From positions 1 through 64,000 of the forward strand of contig NZ_JAAMOZ010000001.1 in the NCBI RefSeq assembly GCF_011758645.1: 64,000 nucleotides of DNA. Direction: 5' to 3'. Below, piece after piece: positions 1 through 7,840 of this stretch. This DNA comes from Brooklawnia cerclae. Its GTDB lineage: Bacteria; Actinomycetota; Actinomycetes; Propionibacteriales; Propionibacteriaceae. The notes beneath the pieces are model-generated. The model worked only from the letters and a program-made list of their open reading frames with translations, ran no database searches and had not been told where the DNA came from. Within the stretch, counting starts at the first letter, position 1; each line of letters begins with the position of its first letter. Position numbers and translations under genes: made by a program.

Positions 1-27
1 ACGAACGGGGCACCCGCGGGAGCGGCG

Positions 28-1716
28 GTGACCGCGACGACAATCGAGGCCGCCGCTGGCCGGACTCTCCCCAGGCTCGACGTCAGCAACGATTCCACCG
101 CGGCGAGGTGGCTCGCGAGCAACCTCGGTCGCGGCCCGTTGGCTGGCGCGTTCCGGCGCGGCGACTTCCTTGTCCTTGTGCCGCGCATCGGTGAGGAGGG
201 TTACACGCCCGCCGACGAGCGCGACGGGCCGGCGCGGGTGCGGATCATGACGGCTGGCCACCTCGCCTCGATGGTGCACGGCCGGTTCGACTGCTTCCGG
301 GTGGTCATGGGAGCAGACCGCACGCCGCGGGAGAAGCCCTCGCTGTTCCCGATCACGTCCGCCAGGACCGCGGTCGACGGGCTCGACGACCTGCGCGGCG
401 TGCGCACTCTGCGCGGCGTGACCCACACGCCGATGGTCCGGCGCGACGGCACGGTGCTAGACGTGCCGGGCTACGACGACACAACAGGGTTCCTCTACCT
501 GCCCGACCGTGGGCTCGTGGTGGAGCGCGTCTCCGAGCACCCGAGCCGGGGAGAGGTCGACCGCGCCCGTGCCCTGCTGCTGGAGATGGTGCACGACTTC
601 GACTTCGTCACCCCCAGCGACCGCGCCAACTTTCTCGGCACGCTGGCCTCGCCGCTGCTCCGCAACGCCCTCCCGGGTCCCTTCGCGGGGGTTGTGATCG
701 AGGCCCCCCAGCGCGGCTCGGGCAAGTCTCTGCTGGCCGCCACATACCGGATTCTGCACGGCGCCGTGCTCCGCATCGATACGCCATCGAGTGAGGCGGA
801 GTTCGAGAAGGAGCTCGGCGCCATCTTCGACACGACAACGGCGCCCGTCGTCCACTTCGACAACGTGACCGGCACGCTCCGCTCGCCGGTGCTCGCAGGC
901 GTGCTGACGTCGGAGACCTACGGCATCCGCCGGCTCGGTGCCAGCGAGCGCATCGAGACCGTCAACGACCGGCTGTTCATCTTCACCGGGAACAACCTTT
1001 CTCTCGGCGGCGACCTCGTGCGGCGCATGATCCACGTCCGCATCGACCCCGGCGTCCCCCAGCCGGAGATGCGGACCGGCTTCCGCATCCCCGACCTCAA
1101 GGCTTGGGCCGAGGACCATCGGGGCGAGCTGCTCTGGGCTCTGCTCACGATCGTGCGCGCTTGGTACGCCGACGGCCGGCCGGGGCTTCCCTCCGAGTCG
1201 CGCGCCGACACCTTCGCTCAGGTCCGCGAGAGCGTGGGCGCAATGCTCCGGCATGCGGGCATCGACGGAACGTTCGATGCCCAGGAGACCAAGCCCGCCG
1301 ACGACGGCGAGGACTCCCAGGAGTGGGCGACCTTCCTGGCGGCCGTCCACGAGGTGCTCGGCGCCGGCGCGTGGCGGGCGCGTGACGTCGTGGACAAGAC
1401 GCGGCGCAACGACGCCTTCGACAACAAGGACACGGCCACTATCCGGTGCAGCGACCTGCCGGGCGACCTTGCTCCCCGGCACGCCCGCTACGAGGACGTC
1501 GCCAAGTCCCTCGGTCGCTGGCTGGCCAACCACCGCAACCAGTGGGCGGGCGGCTATCGAGTCATCGAGGCCGGCGAGGACCGCAAGGGCAAGTCGTGGC
1601 GCGTCGAGACTCTCCAGCCGTCCCAGGCGTGCGGGTTTACGGGTTTGGAGGGTTTCTCCGAAGCCCTGACGGGGGGGAGCAGTGACAGGGAACGAGTGAG
1701 AGGGACCAATCCATAA
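28..1716 (+). CDS. D5/SF3-like replication ATPase of a phage or satellite element
   Basis: A 562-residue protein with a P-loop ATPase core and a long N-terminal region. Walker A is GSGKS at about residues 230-234, a Walker B-like HFDN at about 276-279, a polar sensor TGNN at 320-323, and an arginine pair at 332-333 that could be the arginine finger. This layout fits the primase/helicase-type ATPases of phages, plasmids and satellites, so DNA unwinding or replication initiation is the likely role (inference). The chosen GTG at 28 has no clear ribosome site. The frame is open to base 1, so the true start may lie outside the window. It heads a run of small same-strand ORFs that ends in a terminase-like gene, which supports a mobile origin. 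Confidence 0.7.
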   Translation: MTATTIEAAAGRTLPRLDVSNDSTAARWLASNLGRGPLAGAFRRGDFLVLVPRIGEEGYTPADERDGPARVRIMTAGHLASMVHGRFDCFRVVMGADRTPREKPSLFPITSARTAVDGLDDLRGVRTLRGVTHTPMVRRDGTVLDVPGYDDTTGFLYLPDRGLVVERVSEHPSRGEVDRARALLLEMVHDFDFVTPSDRANFLGTLASPLLRNALPGPFAGVVIEAPQRGSGKSLLAATYRILHGAVLRIDTPSSEAEFEKELGAIFDTTTAPVVHFDNVTGTLRSPVLAGVLTSETYGIRRLGASERIETVNDRLFIFTGNNLSLGGDLVRRMIHVRIDPGVPQPEMRTGFRIPDLKAWAEDHRGELLWALLTIVRAWYADGRPGLPSESRADTFAQVRESVGAMLRHAGIDGTFDAQETKPADDGEDSQEWATFLAAVHEVLGAGAWRARDVVDKTRRNDAFDNKDTATIRCSDLPGDLAPRHARYEDVAKSLGRWLANHRNQWAGGYRVIEAGEDRKGKSWRVETLQPSQACGFTGLEGFSEALTGGSSDRERVRGTNP

Positions 1717-1768
1717 CCCTCAATACCCGCAAACCCACACGGCTATCGACTACACGAGGAGCAACAAG

Positions 1769-2059
1769 ATGACCAGCAAGACGCCCGCCGCCGTGGCCGG
1801 CACCGACCAGCTCGTGGAGCGGCTCACCCGCTACCTCGATGCGCTCGATGTCCTGATCACCGAGGGCCGCACGGCCGACGCCGGCCCGGTGCTCGATCCT
1901 GAGTACGCCGCCGCCGCGCAGGTCTACGCCCAGGCCGCCCAGGCAACCGCCGCCGCGCTCGCCGTCCTGCCGAGCGGGGCGACCGGCGAGCTGTGGACGG
2001 CCCCGACACCTACCCCGCCGGCCTTCCTGAACATGGGCGCCGAGGACGGTACGCGGTGA
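1769..2059 (+). CDS. Small hypothetical protein of the satellite-like module
   Basis: A 96-residue protein I do not recognise. It is Ala- and Thr-rich, probably helical, with no signal peptide or membrane segment. The start is well supported by GAGGAG about 8 bases before the ATG. Its stop codon overlaps the GTG of the next gene (GTGA), so the two are probably translationally coupled. Position directly after the ATPase gene suggests a role in the same mobile module, but no specific function can be read from the sequence. Confidence 0.6.
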   Translation: MTSKTPAAVAGTDQLVERLTRYLDALDVLITEGRTADAGPVLDPEYAAAAQVYAQAAQATAAALAVLPSGATGELWTAPTPTPPAFLNMGAEDGTR

Positions 2060-2493
2060 ACGCCCGTGACGAGGCGGCACGCCGCCTGCTCGCACTCGCG
2101 CCAGAGGAGGCACGCGAGGCCGTCCGCACTGCCAGCGATGAGGTACTGCGGGCGGCAGTCCTGCTCGCGGGCGAGCGTCCCTCGCGCGTCCGGCACCGTG
2201 CCGCCGAGCCGACCATCGAGCCCCGGCCGCGCCCCGTCCTCCGCGTGCCCGAGGAGTGGCGGCGTCCTGTGGCCGTCGTCATCGACGGCGTCGCGGGCAC
2301 CACCCAGGAGCAGGCCTCAGCGGTGCGCGAGGTGGGCGTCGCCGCGTGCGGCCAGCCGGGCGCGGTCTATCGCTCCCGCTGGGTGGTGCCCGCGCCACGC
2401 TCGGGCGCCAGAGCCGTCGAGGTGGCCCTGCGCGCCCTCGCGGCCGGCGAGTTCACCGCGGCCGAGGCGTTCGTGCGGGGGCGGTTCGAGTGA
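2056..2493 (+). CDS. Small hypothetical protein of the satellite-like module
   Basis: A 145-residue basic protein starting at the GTG that overlaps the preceding stop. An upstream in-frame ATG at 1993 would lie inside the previous gene and is less likely. The N-terminal half is charged and helical. The C-terminal half contains a compact region (about residues 75-140) with alternating hydrophobic strands and helices. No family is recognised. Its own stop overlaps the next GTG, so three consecutive genes are linked by GTGA overlaps, the typical packing of phage-like operons. Confidence 0.55.
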   Translation: MNARDEAARRLLALAPEEAREAVRTASDEVLRAAVLLAGERPSRVRHRAAEPTIEPRPRPVLRVPEEWRRPVAVVIDGVAGTTQEQASAVREVGVAACGQPGAVYRSRWVVPAPRSGARAVEVALRALAAGEFTAAEAFVRGRFE

Positions 2494-2693
2494 GGCTCAC
2501 CGTCGCCGACGTGCTGACCCACGCGGACGCAGACGGCCCGATCAGCCTGCTGCGCGCCGACGTCGCCGCCCTTCCCGCCGCCGAGGTGCTCCGCGCCCTC
2601 GACGTACCGCCCGGGGCTCACCGGGCCCTCCAGGGCCTCGCGCGCCAGATCCACCAGACCACCCGGCGGGACCGCCCCGCCGGGGAGAAGTAG
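2490..2693 (+). CDS. Very small hypothetical protein
   Basis: A 67-residue protein beginning at a GTG that overlaps the previous stop by four bases. It is predicted mostly helical and ends in a basic tail. There is no recognised domain. It is kept as a gene because of the coupled start, the matching codon usage, and the tight 14-base gap to the next well-supported start. It could be a small DNA- or protein-binding factor of the element, but that is only a guess. Confidence 0.45.
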   Translation: MRLTVADVLTHADADGPISLLRADVAALPAAEVLRALDVPPGAHRALQGLARQIHQTTRRDRPAGEK

Positions 2694-2707
2694 AGGAGCA
2701 CCCGACC

Positions 2708-3496
2708 ATGTCCGCACAGATCAAGCTCGTCACCGAGGGCGAGTACCGGCACACGCTGGCCGGCCCCGCCGAGAAGCTGCTCATGCTCACGCGGCGCCCG
2801 CCCGAGACGGACGAGTGCGCGGCGGCGGTGCACGCGCTGGAGAGCACCATCGACGACTACCTCGACGCCCTCCACAAGCTCCAGGCCGTCGACGACGCCG
2901 AGCGTGACTACGAGGCCAAGATCCACGAGGAGGCCGTCGCCGCTGTCGAGGACGGACGCCAGCCCAAGGCCGCCAAGCGCCCCGATTTCGAGGACGGCCG
3001 GCTCAAGCTCGGCGCGACCCGCGACGCCCTGCTCGCCAAGGCGCAGCGGGCGCGCGCCGCCCTGGACCGCCAGATCGACGCCGATAGCGAGGCACAGGGC
3101 CTCAAGGACGGCGCGGCGGTGCCCGGCCTCTACGAGGAGGCGGTCGGCGCCGTCCGGGCCGCCCGCGCGGCGTTCGAGCGCCTGCTGGCCGCCCGGGACC
3201 GGGCCATCGACCAGCTCGCCGGCAACCCCAACTACATCGTGCGCAACCTCCCGTGGCACGGCCCCGCGGCCGAGGCGTTCGAGGCGGCCGAGGCGTGGAT
3301 CACGGCCAACGAGGCGTGCTTCCTCGACCTCACCATCGACGTCCGCGAGATCACGCCGAGCCTGACCGTGCGCCGCCACATGGCTACGGCTGGCCAGATG
3401 GACGAGCTCTACGCCATCGAGCTCCGCGAGGGCTTCCGGATCACCCAGCACGCCAAGGGACACACGCCGGCACTCATCCCGTCCTACTACCACTGA
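2708..3496 (+). CDS. Hypothetical helical protein of the satellite-like module
   Basis: A 262-residue protein with ribosome site AGAGGAG about 8 bases upstream of the ATG. The first 180 residues are rich in Ala, Glu, Asp and Arg in long amphipathic stretches, so a coiled-coil or helical bundle is likely. The last 80 residues are more globular and contain several Trp, Phe and His residues. No signal peptide or membrane segment is present. I do not recognise the family. Its place between the replication ATPase and the terminase-like gene would fit a structural, scaffold-like or regulatory role, but nothing in the sequence decides this. Confidence 0.6.
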   Translation: MSAQIKLVTEGEYRHTLAGPAEKLLMLTRRPPETDECAAAVHALESTIDDYLDALHKLQAVDDAERDYEAKIHEEAVAAVEDGRQPKAAKRPDFEDGRLKLGATRDALLAKAQRARAALDRQIDADSEAQGLKDGAAVPGLYEEAVGAVRAARAAFERLLAARDRAIDQLAGNPNYIVRNLPWHGPAAEAFEAAEAWITANEACFLDLTIDVREITPSLTVRRHMATAGQMDELYAIELREGFRITQHAKGHTPALIPSYYH

Positions 3497-3509
3497 GGAG
3501 ATCCCCACC

Positions 3510-3716
3510 ATGAGCACCGACTCCCCCGTCGCCGCCGCGCTCCACGCTCTGACGGCCAACCACGACCTGACCACCGCCGATCGCGACGCCCTCGTCACCG
3601 CCAGTGCCGTCGTCGAGCGCCTCGCCACGCCCGAGCGCGAGGAGCTGCGCGATCTCGCCGGCCTGTTCGACGACGCCGGCCCCGACACGGGCGACCTCGC
3701 CGCCCTGTTCGACTGA
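3510..3716 (+). CDS. Small acidic hypothetical protein
   Basis: A 68-residue acidic, helical protein. The ATG is preceded by GAGGAG at ideal spacing, so it is very probably translated. It contains an internal duplication near the C-terminus (LAGLFDDAG and LAALFD, both following short acidic stretches). No family is recognised. It sits 13 bases after the previous gene in the same transcription unit. Confidence 0.5.
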   Translation: MSTDSPVAAALHALTANHDLTTADRDALVTASAVVERLATPEREELRDLAGLFDDAGPDTGDLAALFD

Positions 3717-3783
3717 CCGCCAGGCGGGCGAGGCGGCTATAGGCCCCTCGCCCCCCTGGCACCAAACCGAGAGGACAAGATCC

Positions 3784-4143
3784 ATGACCACCAACCGCCG
3801 CACGCCCGCCGGGCTCGGCACCTCGGGCAAGAAGTTGTGGCACTCCATCGCTGACCAGTTCGAGATCGAGGAGCACGAGGCCCTGCTGCTCGTCGAAGCC
3901 TGCCGCGTCGCCGACCGCCTCGACGCCCTCGCCGCCGCTCAGCGCGACGCCCCCCTCACGGTGACGAGCGCCAAGGGCGACGAGGTCGCCAGCCCGTACC
4001 TTGTGGAGGCCCGCCAGCAGGCCATCGTGCTCTCGCGTCTCATCGCGTCCCTCCGCCTGCCCACCGGCGACGAGGGCGAGGAGAAGCGCCCGCAGCGGCG
4101 CGGCGCCGCCCGGGGCGCCTACGGCATCAAGGGTGTGGTCTGA
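3784..4143 (+). CDS. Phage small terminase-like protein (P27 family relative)
   Basis: A 119-residue protein resembling the P27-type small terminase subunits of actinobacterial phages. It has a basic N-terminus, a GxxGKxLWxSI-like helix (residues 12-22), a D/E-rich turn followed by the conserved 'LLxEACRxADRLDxL' helix, and a C-terminal helix ending in RLP. Small terminases bind phage DNA and recruit the large subunit for packaging. No large terminase follows here, so in this setting it may belong to a satellite that redirects packaging, or to a decayed prophage. The start follows AGAGGACAAG. Assignment rests on pattern similarity only. Confidence 0.6.
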   Translation: MTTNRRTPAGLGTSGKKLWHSIADQFEIEEHEALLLVEACRVADRLDALAAAQRDAPLTVTSAKGDEVASPYLVEARQQAIVLSRLIASLRLPTGDEGEEKRPQRRGAARGAYGIKGVV

Positions 4144-4385
4144 TGCGTCGCAAGCGCCCCCGCAGCGCGCCCGTCCACCCGCTCCCCCGACTGTCCCCGG
4201 GCCTCACCCGCGACGGATGGCTGGCCGCGATGCGCCAGGAGTGGGCTGACGCCCACGAGGAGGGCTCGGACAGATGGGCCGACACGCACGCCGCACTCGA
4301 CGAGATCGAGGCGTTCGAGGTCTCCGGCGCCGACGCTGCCGAACGCATCCGCACGCTCGTGCAGAGCTGGGAGGCGACCGCGTGA
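4143..4385 (+). CDS. Small hypothetical protein after the terminase-like gene
   Basis: An 80-residue protein whose ATG shares one base with the preceding stop. The N-terminus is basic and proline-rich. The rest is acidic and helical, with several Trp residues. No family is recognised. It is part of the same tightly packed operon, and its stop in turn overlaps the GTG of the HNH remnant downstream. Confidence 0.5.
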   Translation: MRRKRPRSAPVHPLPRLSPGLTRDGWLAAMRQEWADAHEEGSDRWADTHAALDEIEAFEVSGADAAERIRTLVQSWEATA

Positions 4386-4518
4386 AGGCGACGCTTGCGC
4401 GTTCTCTGGCTGCACGAACCGGGCCGCTGCGTGCGGCCTCTGCGCCAGCCATCAACACCAAGAGAAGCAGGGCCAGCCGCTCCGCCCGCTGCCCAGTGCC
4501 GGGCGGCGCCCGACCTAG
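4382..4518 (+). pseudogene. Frameshifted N-terminal fragment of a phage-type HNH endonuclease
   Basis: The GTG at 4382 overlaps the preceding stop, as in the rest of the operon, but only its first few codons make sense. From 4384 the adjacent frame encodes a Cys-x4-Cys-x6-Cys-x2-Cys-x2-His knuckle followed by QGQPLRPL, which matches the N-terminal zinc knuckle common in actinophage HNH nucleases. That frame has no start codon. Losing one base or gaining two near 4394 would explain the break. The knuckle frame ends at a TAG at 4516 and no HNH core follows, so the gene is both frameshifted and cut off. This marks the decayed right edge of the phage-like segment. Confidence 0.55.
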
Positions 4519-4537
4519 GAGGAGCCCGGCTAACAGC

Positions 4538-5320
4538 TCACACGCTTAGGACCGGCACTCCCATAGCAGCCGCCAGATTCGAGGCGCTTTCGGTTTCCGT
4601 GAGATCAACCGTATTGGCGTACTTCTCGATCAGGTTGACCTGCCTTTCCCACTCTGCGCCACCTGGGACATACATAACGACGAAGTCATCGATCGACGTT
4701 GCCCGCCCTACGTTATCGATGCGGAATAGCAGGTCGTTCACGCGAGTTTCGCTCCGCTTCGCGGAGTCCCGCAACGACAACTTTTCCATCAGAGTCGTGG
4801 CGCCGTGCTGGTAGCGGTAGTCAAAGGTGTACGACCGGCGCACGCCCTTGATCTCGATCCCGATGGGTACATCGCGCTCGATTCGGTGCCCGTAGGGCAG
4901 ACGGATCTCGCTCAGGGTCTCCTCCGCCAGCTCATCGACTGACTTTTCGTGCGGACGGGGCTCGCCTACCAACTCCTTGAACAACTCATTGGCACAACTT
5001 GCAGGGTCACGGGCCCAGGCTTCATCCCAAATCTCGCCGCACCGTTCCAGCAAGTAATTGTCGGGCCGACGCCTCAGGCGCTCGACCCTTTCGTCCAGTC
5101 GCCTTCGCTCGGCTTCCTTCCGGACGAACGTCACCCAGGCTTTGTAGGTTTCCGAACCACCCAATGCACGAGGGAGTGAACGACCGTCGATCTTCCCCGT
5201 GTCGTCCTCACCGATGAAGCGCGCGGCGAACCCATCGTCACCCATGACGATGACGCCAACATTCACAGGCTCATTACGGAGGACGTCAGGACGGTGCTTC
5301 AGCAGGTACCAAGATGTCAT
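4538..5320 (-). CDS. DUF3037 domain protein, partner of a HipA-like kinase
   Basis: A 260-residue cytosolic protein. The N-terminal motif SWYLLKHRPDVLRNEPVNVG and the following GDDGFAARF match the DUF3037 family, which is repeatedly found next to HipA-like proteins. The ATG at 5320 is preferred because the family motif begins right after it. An ATG at 5353 would add 11 residues and overlap the neighbour. The second half is charged, with no recognisable catalytic motif. The gene lies 8 bases after the kinase-like gene on the same strand and must be co-transcribed. The function of the family is unknown; a regulator or substrate of the kinase is plausible. Confidence 0.75.
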   Translation of the reverse strand: MTSWYLLKHRPDVLRNEPVNVGVIVMGDDGFAARFIGEDDTGKIDGRSLPRALGGSETYKAWVTFVRKEAERRRLDERVERLRRRPDNYLLERCGEIWDEAWARDPASCANELFKELVGEPRPHEKSVDELAEETLSEIRLPYGHRIERDVPIGIEIKGVRRSYTFDYRYQHGATTLMEKLSLRDSAKRSETRVNDLLFRIDNVGRATSIDDFVVMYVPGGAEWERQVNLIEKYANTVDLTETESASNLAAAMGVPVLSV

Positions 5321-5328
5321 CGTGGATC

Positions 5329-6090
5329 TCAGCCCCTCTCCGGAATCGTCCACTGCGTCACCACAGCGAAGTCGTCTCGCGCAGCCTCTACGAGGATTCG
5401 AAGGTAGTCCCTCCTATGGACAATGAAGTCAACCAGCGCCTCCGCGAGGTTCCTATCGACGAGTCTTGCCAGCTGACAGGTGCCCACGATGCGCTTGATC
5501 TCCTCATCGCGGACTGACTTGATGCGCTCCAACCACTCCTCTAGATACTCGATGGTCGGGAGGATCCGCGCAATAGGGTGTCCGAGGAGCGGCTTGTGTC
5601 GGTGGTCCTCCAGCGACTTGAGGGGATCCGGCGGCTTCGGACCAATGAGTGCGCAGTCGTGGTCGAAGGCAGCGACACCGAGCGTTGGCAGGTAACCAAG
5701 GTTGTCGTCGTGGCGGTCGCCGTTGAACACCCAGTGGTCCAGGGCAACGATCCCGGTGGCCTCCCACAGGCGATCTCCCACGAGAGCGTCCAAGTCCGCT
5801 GGAGGAGGGTTCTGTCCGTTCTCTCCGAACCCGACCGACACGTAGCCGTATGTAGCGCCGTAGCCGATCGCGACGAGCTCCCCTGGTGGCACCGGCGCGC
5901 CAATGGCGAGACCGAGCCTTGAGGCGATGAAGTCGTTGACGACTCCATACGGCCGCTCCTCTGACTTCTCGCGCGCATACGCAGCGAGGCGGACGTTGTG
6001 CACCGCACCGGTGCCGCCTGCCCGCGAAGCACCCGCGATCTCCAGCTTGAGGGCCTGGTACCCCAGGGGCCCCGAGGGCAACCGCGCCAT
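5329..6090 (-). CDS. HipA-like kinase-fold protein
   Basis: A 253-residue protein of the short HipA-like group that pairs with DUF3037. It carries the kinase catalytic-loop pattern DHWVFNGDRHDDN at about residues 117-129 and a DFG-equivalent FDHDCAL at about 139-145, with a Lys-bearing strand (ALKLEIAG) near the N-terminus. Classical HipA phosphorylates glutamyl-tRNA synthetase, but the target of this short form is not known. The ATG at 6090 gives the normal family length and has a purine-rich GGCGGGG upstream. Starts farther out are possible but add non-conserved sequence. No HipB-like antitoxin gene is adjacent; the DUF3037 gene takes that place. Confidence 0.75.
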   Translation of the reverse strand: MARLPSGPLGYQALKLEIAGASRAGGTGAVHNVRLAAYAREKSEERPYGVVNDFIASRLGLAIGAPVPPGELVAIGYGATYGYVSVGFGENGQNPPPADLDALVGDRLWEATGIVALDHWVFNGDRHDDNLGYLPTLGVAAFDHDCALIGPKPPDPLKSLEDHRHKPLLGHPIARILPTIEYLEEWLERIKSVRDEEIKRIVGTCQLARLVDRNLAEALVDFIVHRRDYLRILVEAARDDFAVVTQWTIPERG

Positions 6091-6340
6091 GACCCCGCCT
6101 TCGAGAGGATGATTGGGCTGCAGGTTATCGCACCTCAGTGGCTCGTATCTGCCACGTTCACCTGGGAGCGGTCGCAGCGTCGCAAGCCGCCATGAGTCGC
6201 GGTCCGCGGGCCGGGCGTGGGCCGGGGTCATCTCCCGGCGCCTCAAATTTGGCCCCGACCAGCCGATAATCGAAGTATCAGCGTCGACCATCGCGGGACG
6301 ACGACCGGCATCGATCGATGCCATGCACTTAGGAGTAACC

Positions 6341-6784
6341 ATGAGTCACGCCGCTCTCCGATTGGTGGGCGCCGGCGCCGCTATGGCGTGCGTCCTCGCG
6401 CTCACCGCGTGCAGTTCCGCTGCGAACGACGCAGCCCAAGCCGCCTACGACGCTTGCCACAAGCCCGACGCCAAGACGGATCTGTTCCGCCTCGATGGGA
6501 ACACAGTTCACATTGAAGTCAAGGGCGACGCCGCAAAGACCATGGCCGGCGGCGACGACATAGCCGAGAACCTCGACACATCGGGCGAGTTCGCCGAGGG
6601 CGACCTCGACGGCTTCGGCATCATGGCTGGGATGTACTTCGGCGTCGAGTGCCTCGCTGAGGAGACCGGGTTCCCCGGCTCGGTCGACGAGCTCAGGGAC
6701 GGTGACGAGTGGGACGGCTGGCGCTACTCCGAGGAGAGTGGGGTCGGCTCGGAGGTCGCGTTCTCTTTCGAGTCGACGCTCTAA
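6341..6784 (+). CDS. Small secreted lipoprotein
   Basis: A 147-residue protein with a clear lipoprotein signal: a hydrophobic stretch followed by LTAC, with the acylated Cys at residue 24. The ATG at 6341 has AGGAG six bases upstream, so the longer open frame upstream is not used. The mature part is acidic and rich in Asp, Gly and Glu, with one further Cys near the N-terminus (YDACHKP) and one near residue 107. I do not recognise a family. It stands alone between the HipA-like gene and the two-component system and is followed by a strong hairpin. Confidence 0.65.
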   Translation: MSHAALRLVGAGAAMACVLALTACSSAANDAAQAAYDACHKPDAKTDLFRLDGNTVHIEVKGDAAKTMAGGDDIAENLDTSGEFAEGDLDGFGIMAGMYFGVECLAEETGFPGSVDELRDGDEWDGWRYSEESGVGSEVAFSFESTL

Positions 6785-7049
6785 CGCAAGCGTCGCCGGC
6801 CAGCTCGGCCGCCCCGGCGCGAACGGTGTGGGGTGGAGGCGAGTCCCCCCGTACGTTTCAGGTCAGACGCATTTCCACCTGCTATGCGACCCGGTCGGGC
6901 AGGCCGGCGAGCTCGGGGGTCACCCCCCAGGGGGCGAGCGACGACGACGCGCGCGACGGCGAGGCGGCGGCCAAAGGGTGAGCGACGACAGCGCGGCGAG
7001 CGAGGAGAGCGACGACGGGCGCACCAGCCAGGCACCCACCCCGCACACG

Positions 7050-7088
7050 ACGACGGCGACCCTCGCAATTTCCGAGGATCGCCGTCGT
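7050..7088 (+). terminator. Hairpin downstream of the lipoprotein gene
   Basis: CGACGGCGACCCTCG (7051-7065) pairs with CGAGGATCGCCGTCG (7073-7087) with a single mismatch and a 7-base AT-rich loop. Outer A-T pairs extend it. It is the only structured element in the 387-base gap 6785-7171. There is no long U-tract. I see no gene or convincing promoter in the rest of that gap. Confidence 0.55.
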
Positions 7089-7171
7089 TGATATCTGGAC
7101 TAGGAGCGCTGTGCTCTGCTACGTTGAGCGAGTCAGGCACCCATAACTCGCAGGATCCCAACGGAAACGGG

Positions 7172-7840
7172 ATGCCAGCGCCGGACCTCTCAGTCCAGGT
7201 AGTCGCCGGCTACCTCGAACGGGAGGGTTTCGAGGTAGCCGTCGCCGGCGAGGGGCACGCCGCGCTGGACCTCGCGCGGGACCGGGAGCCCGACGTCGTC
7301 GTGCTGGATCTGATGCTCCCGGGCATCGACGGACTAGAGGTGTGTCGGCGGCTGCGGACGTTCTCCGACGCCTACGTCATCATGCTGACCGCCCGCACCG
7401 AGGAGCTCGACCGGGTGATCGGGCTCTCCACGGGGGCGGACGACTACGTCACAAAGCCGTTCTCGGCGCCGGAGCTGGTGGCGCGGGTGCGTGCGATGCT
7501 CCGGCGCCCACGCGCCGGCACGGCCAGGGATGAGCCGGTGCGCCGGGTCGGGGACCTCACCATCGACCCGGTGACCCGTGAGGCCCTCCGCGGCGGTCAG
7601 CGCCTGGAGCTGACGCGTACCGAATTCGACCTGCTCGACGTCCTGACCGAGCGTCCCGGGCACGTGCTCAGCCGGGATCAGATCTTCGAACAGGTCTGGG
7701 GCGGGCAGTGGTTCGGCGACCGCCACGTCGTGGACGTCCACGTGGCGAACTTGCGGCGCAAGCTCGGCGACGACGCCCAGTCTCCCCGCTACATCCGCAC
7801 CGTACGCGGCTTCGGCTACGGCATGGGAGCCGGCACATGA
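7172..7840 (+). CDS. OmpR-family response regulator missing the first receiver strand
   Basis: A 222-residue two-component regulator. The phospho-acceptor Asp46 (VVVLDLMLPGIDG), the switch Thr73 (MLTART) and Lys95 (VTKPF) are present. A PhoB/OmpR winged helix fills the C-terminal 95 residues and ends in the usual VRGFGYG motif. The N-terminus begins MPAPDLSVQVVAGYLE, so the first beta strand and the Asp-Asp pair that binds Mg2+ are absent. No other frame upstream encodes them. Without this pair phosphorylation should fail. The open frame continues 5' without family similarity, which suggests a breakpoint near 7180. The kinase gene overlaps by four bases. Confidence 0.8.
   Translation: MPAPDLSVQVVAGYLEREGFEVAVAGEGHAALDLARDREPDVVVLDLMLPGIDGLEVCRRLRTFSDAYVIMLTARTEELDRVIGLSTGADDYVTKPFSAPELVARVRAMLRRPRAGTARDEPVRRVGDLTIDPVTREALRGGQRLELTRTEFDLLDVLTERPGHVLSRDQIFEQVWGGQWFGDRHVVDVHVANLRRKLGDDAQSPRYIRTVRGFGYGMGAGT

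Noticed and set aside
7110-7125. Possible left transposon end: TGTGCTCTGCTACGTT matches the inner right-end tip at 13 of 16 positions
   Set aside because: The inner GGCGGKGTTTTGT block is missing, and the adjoining bases do not match any target duplication next to 12177 or 14356.
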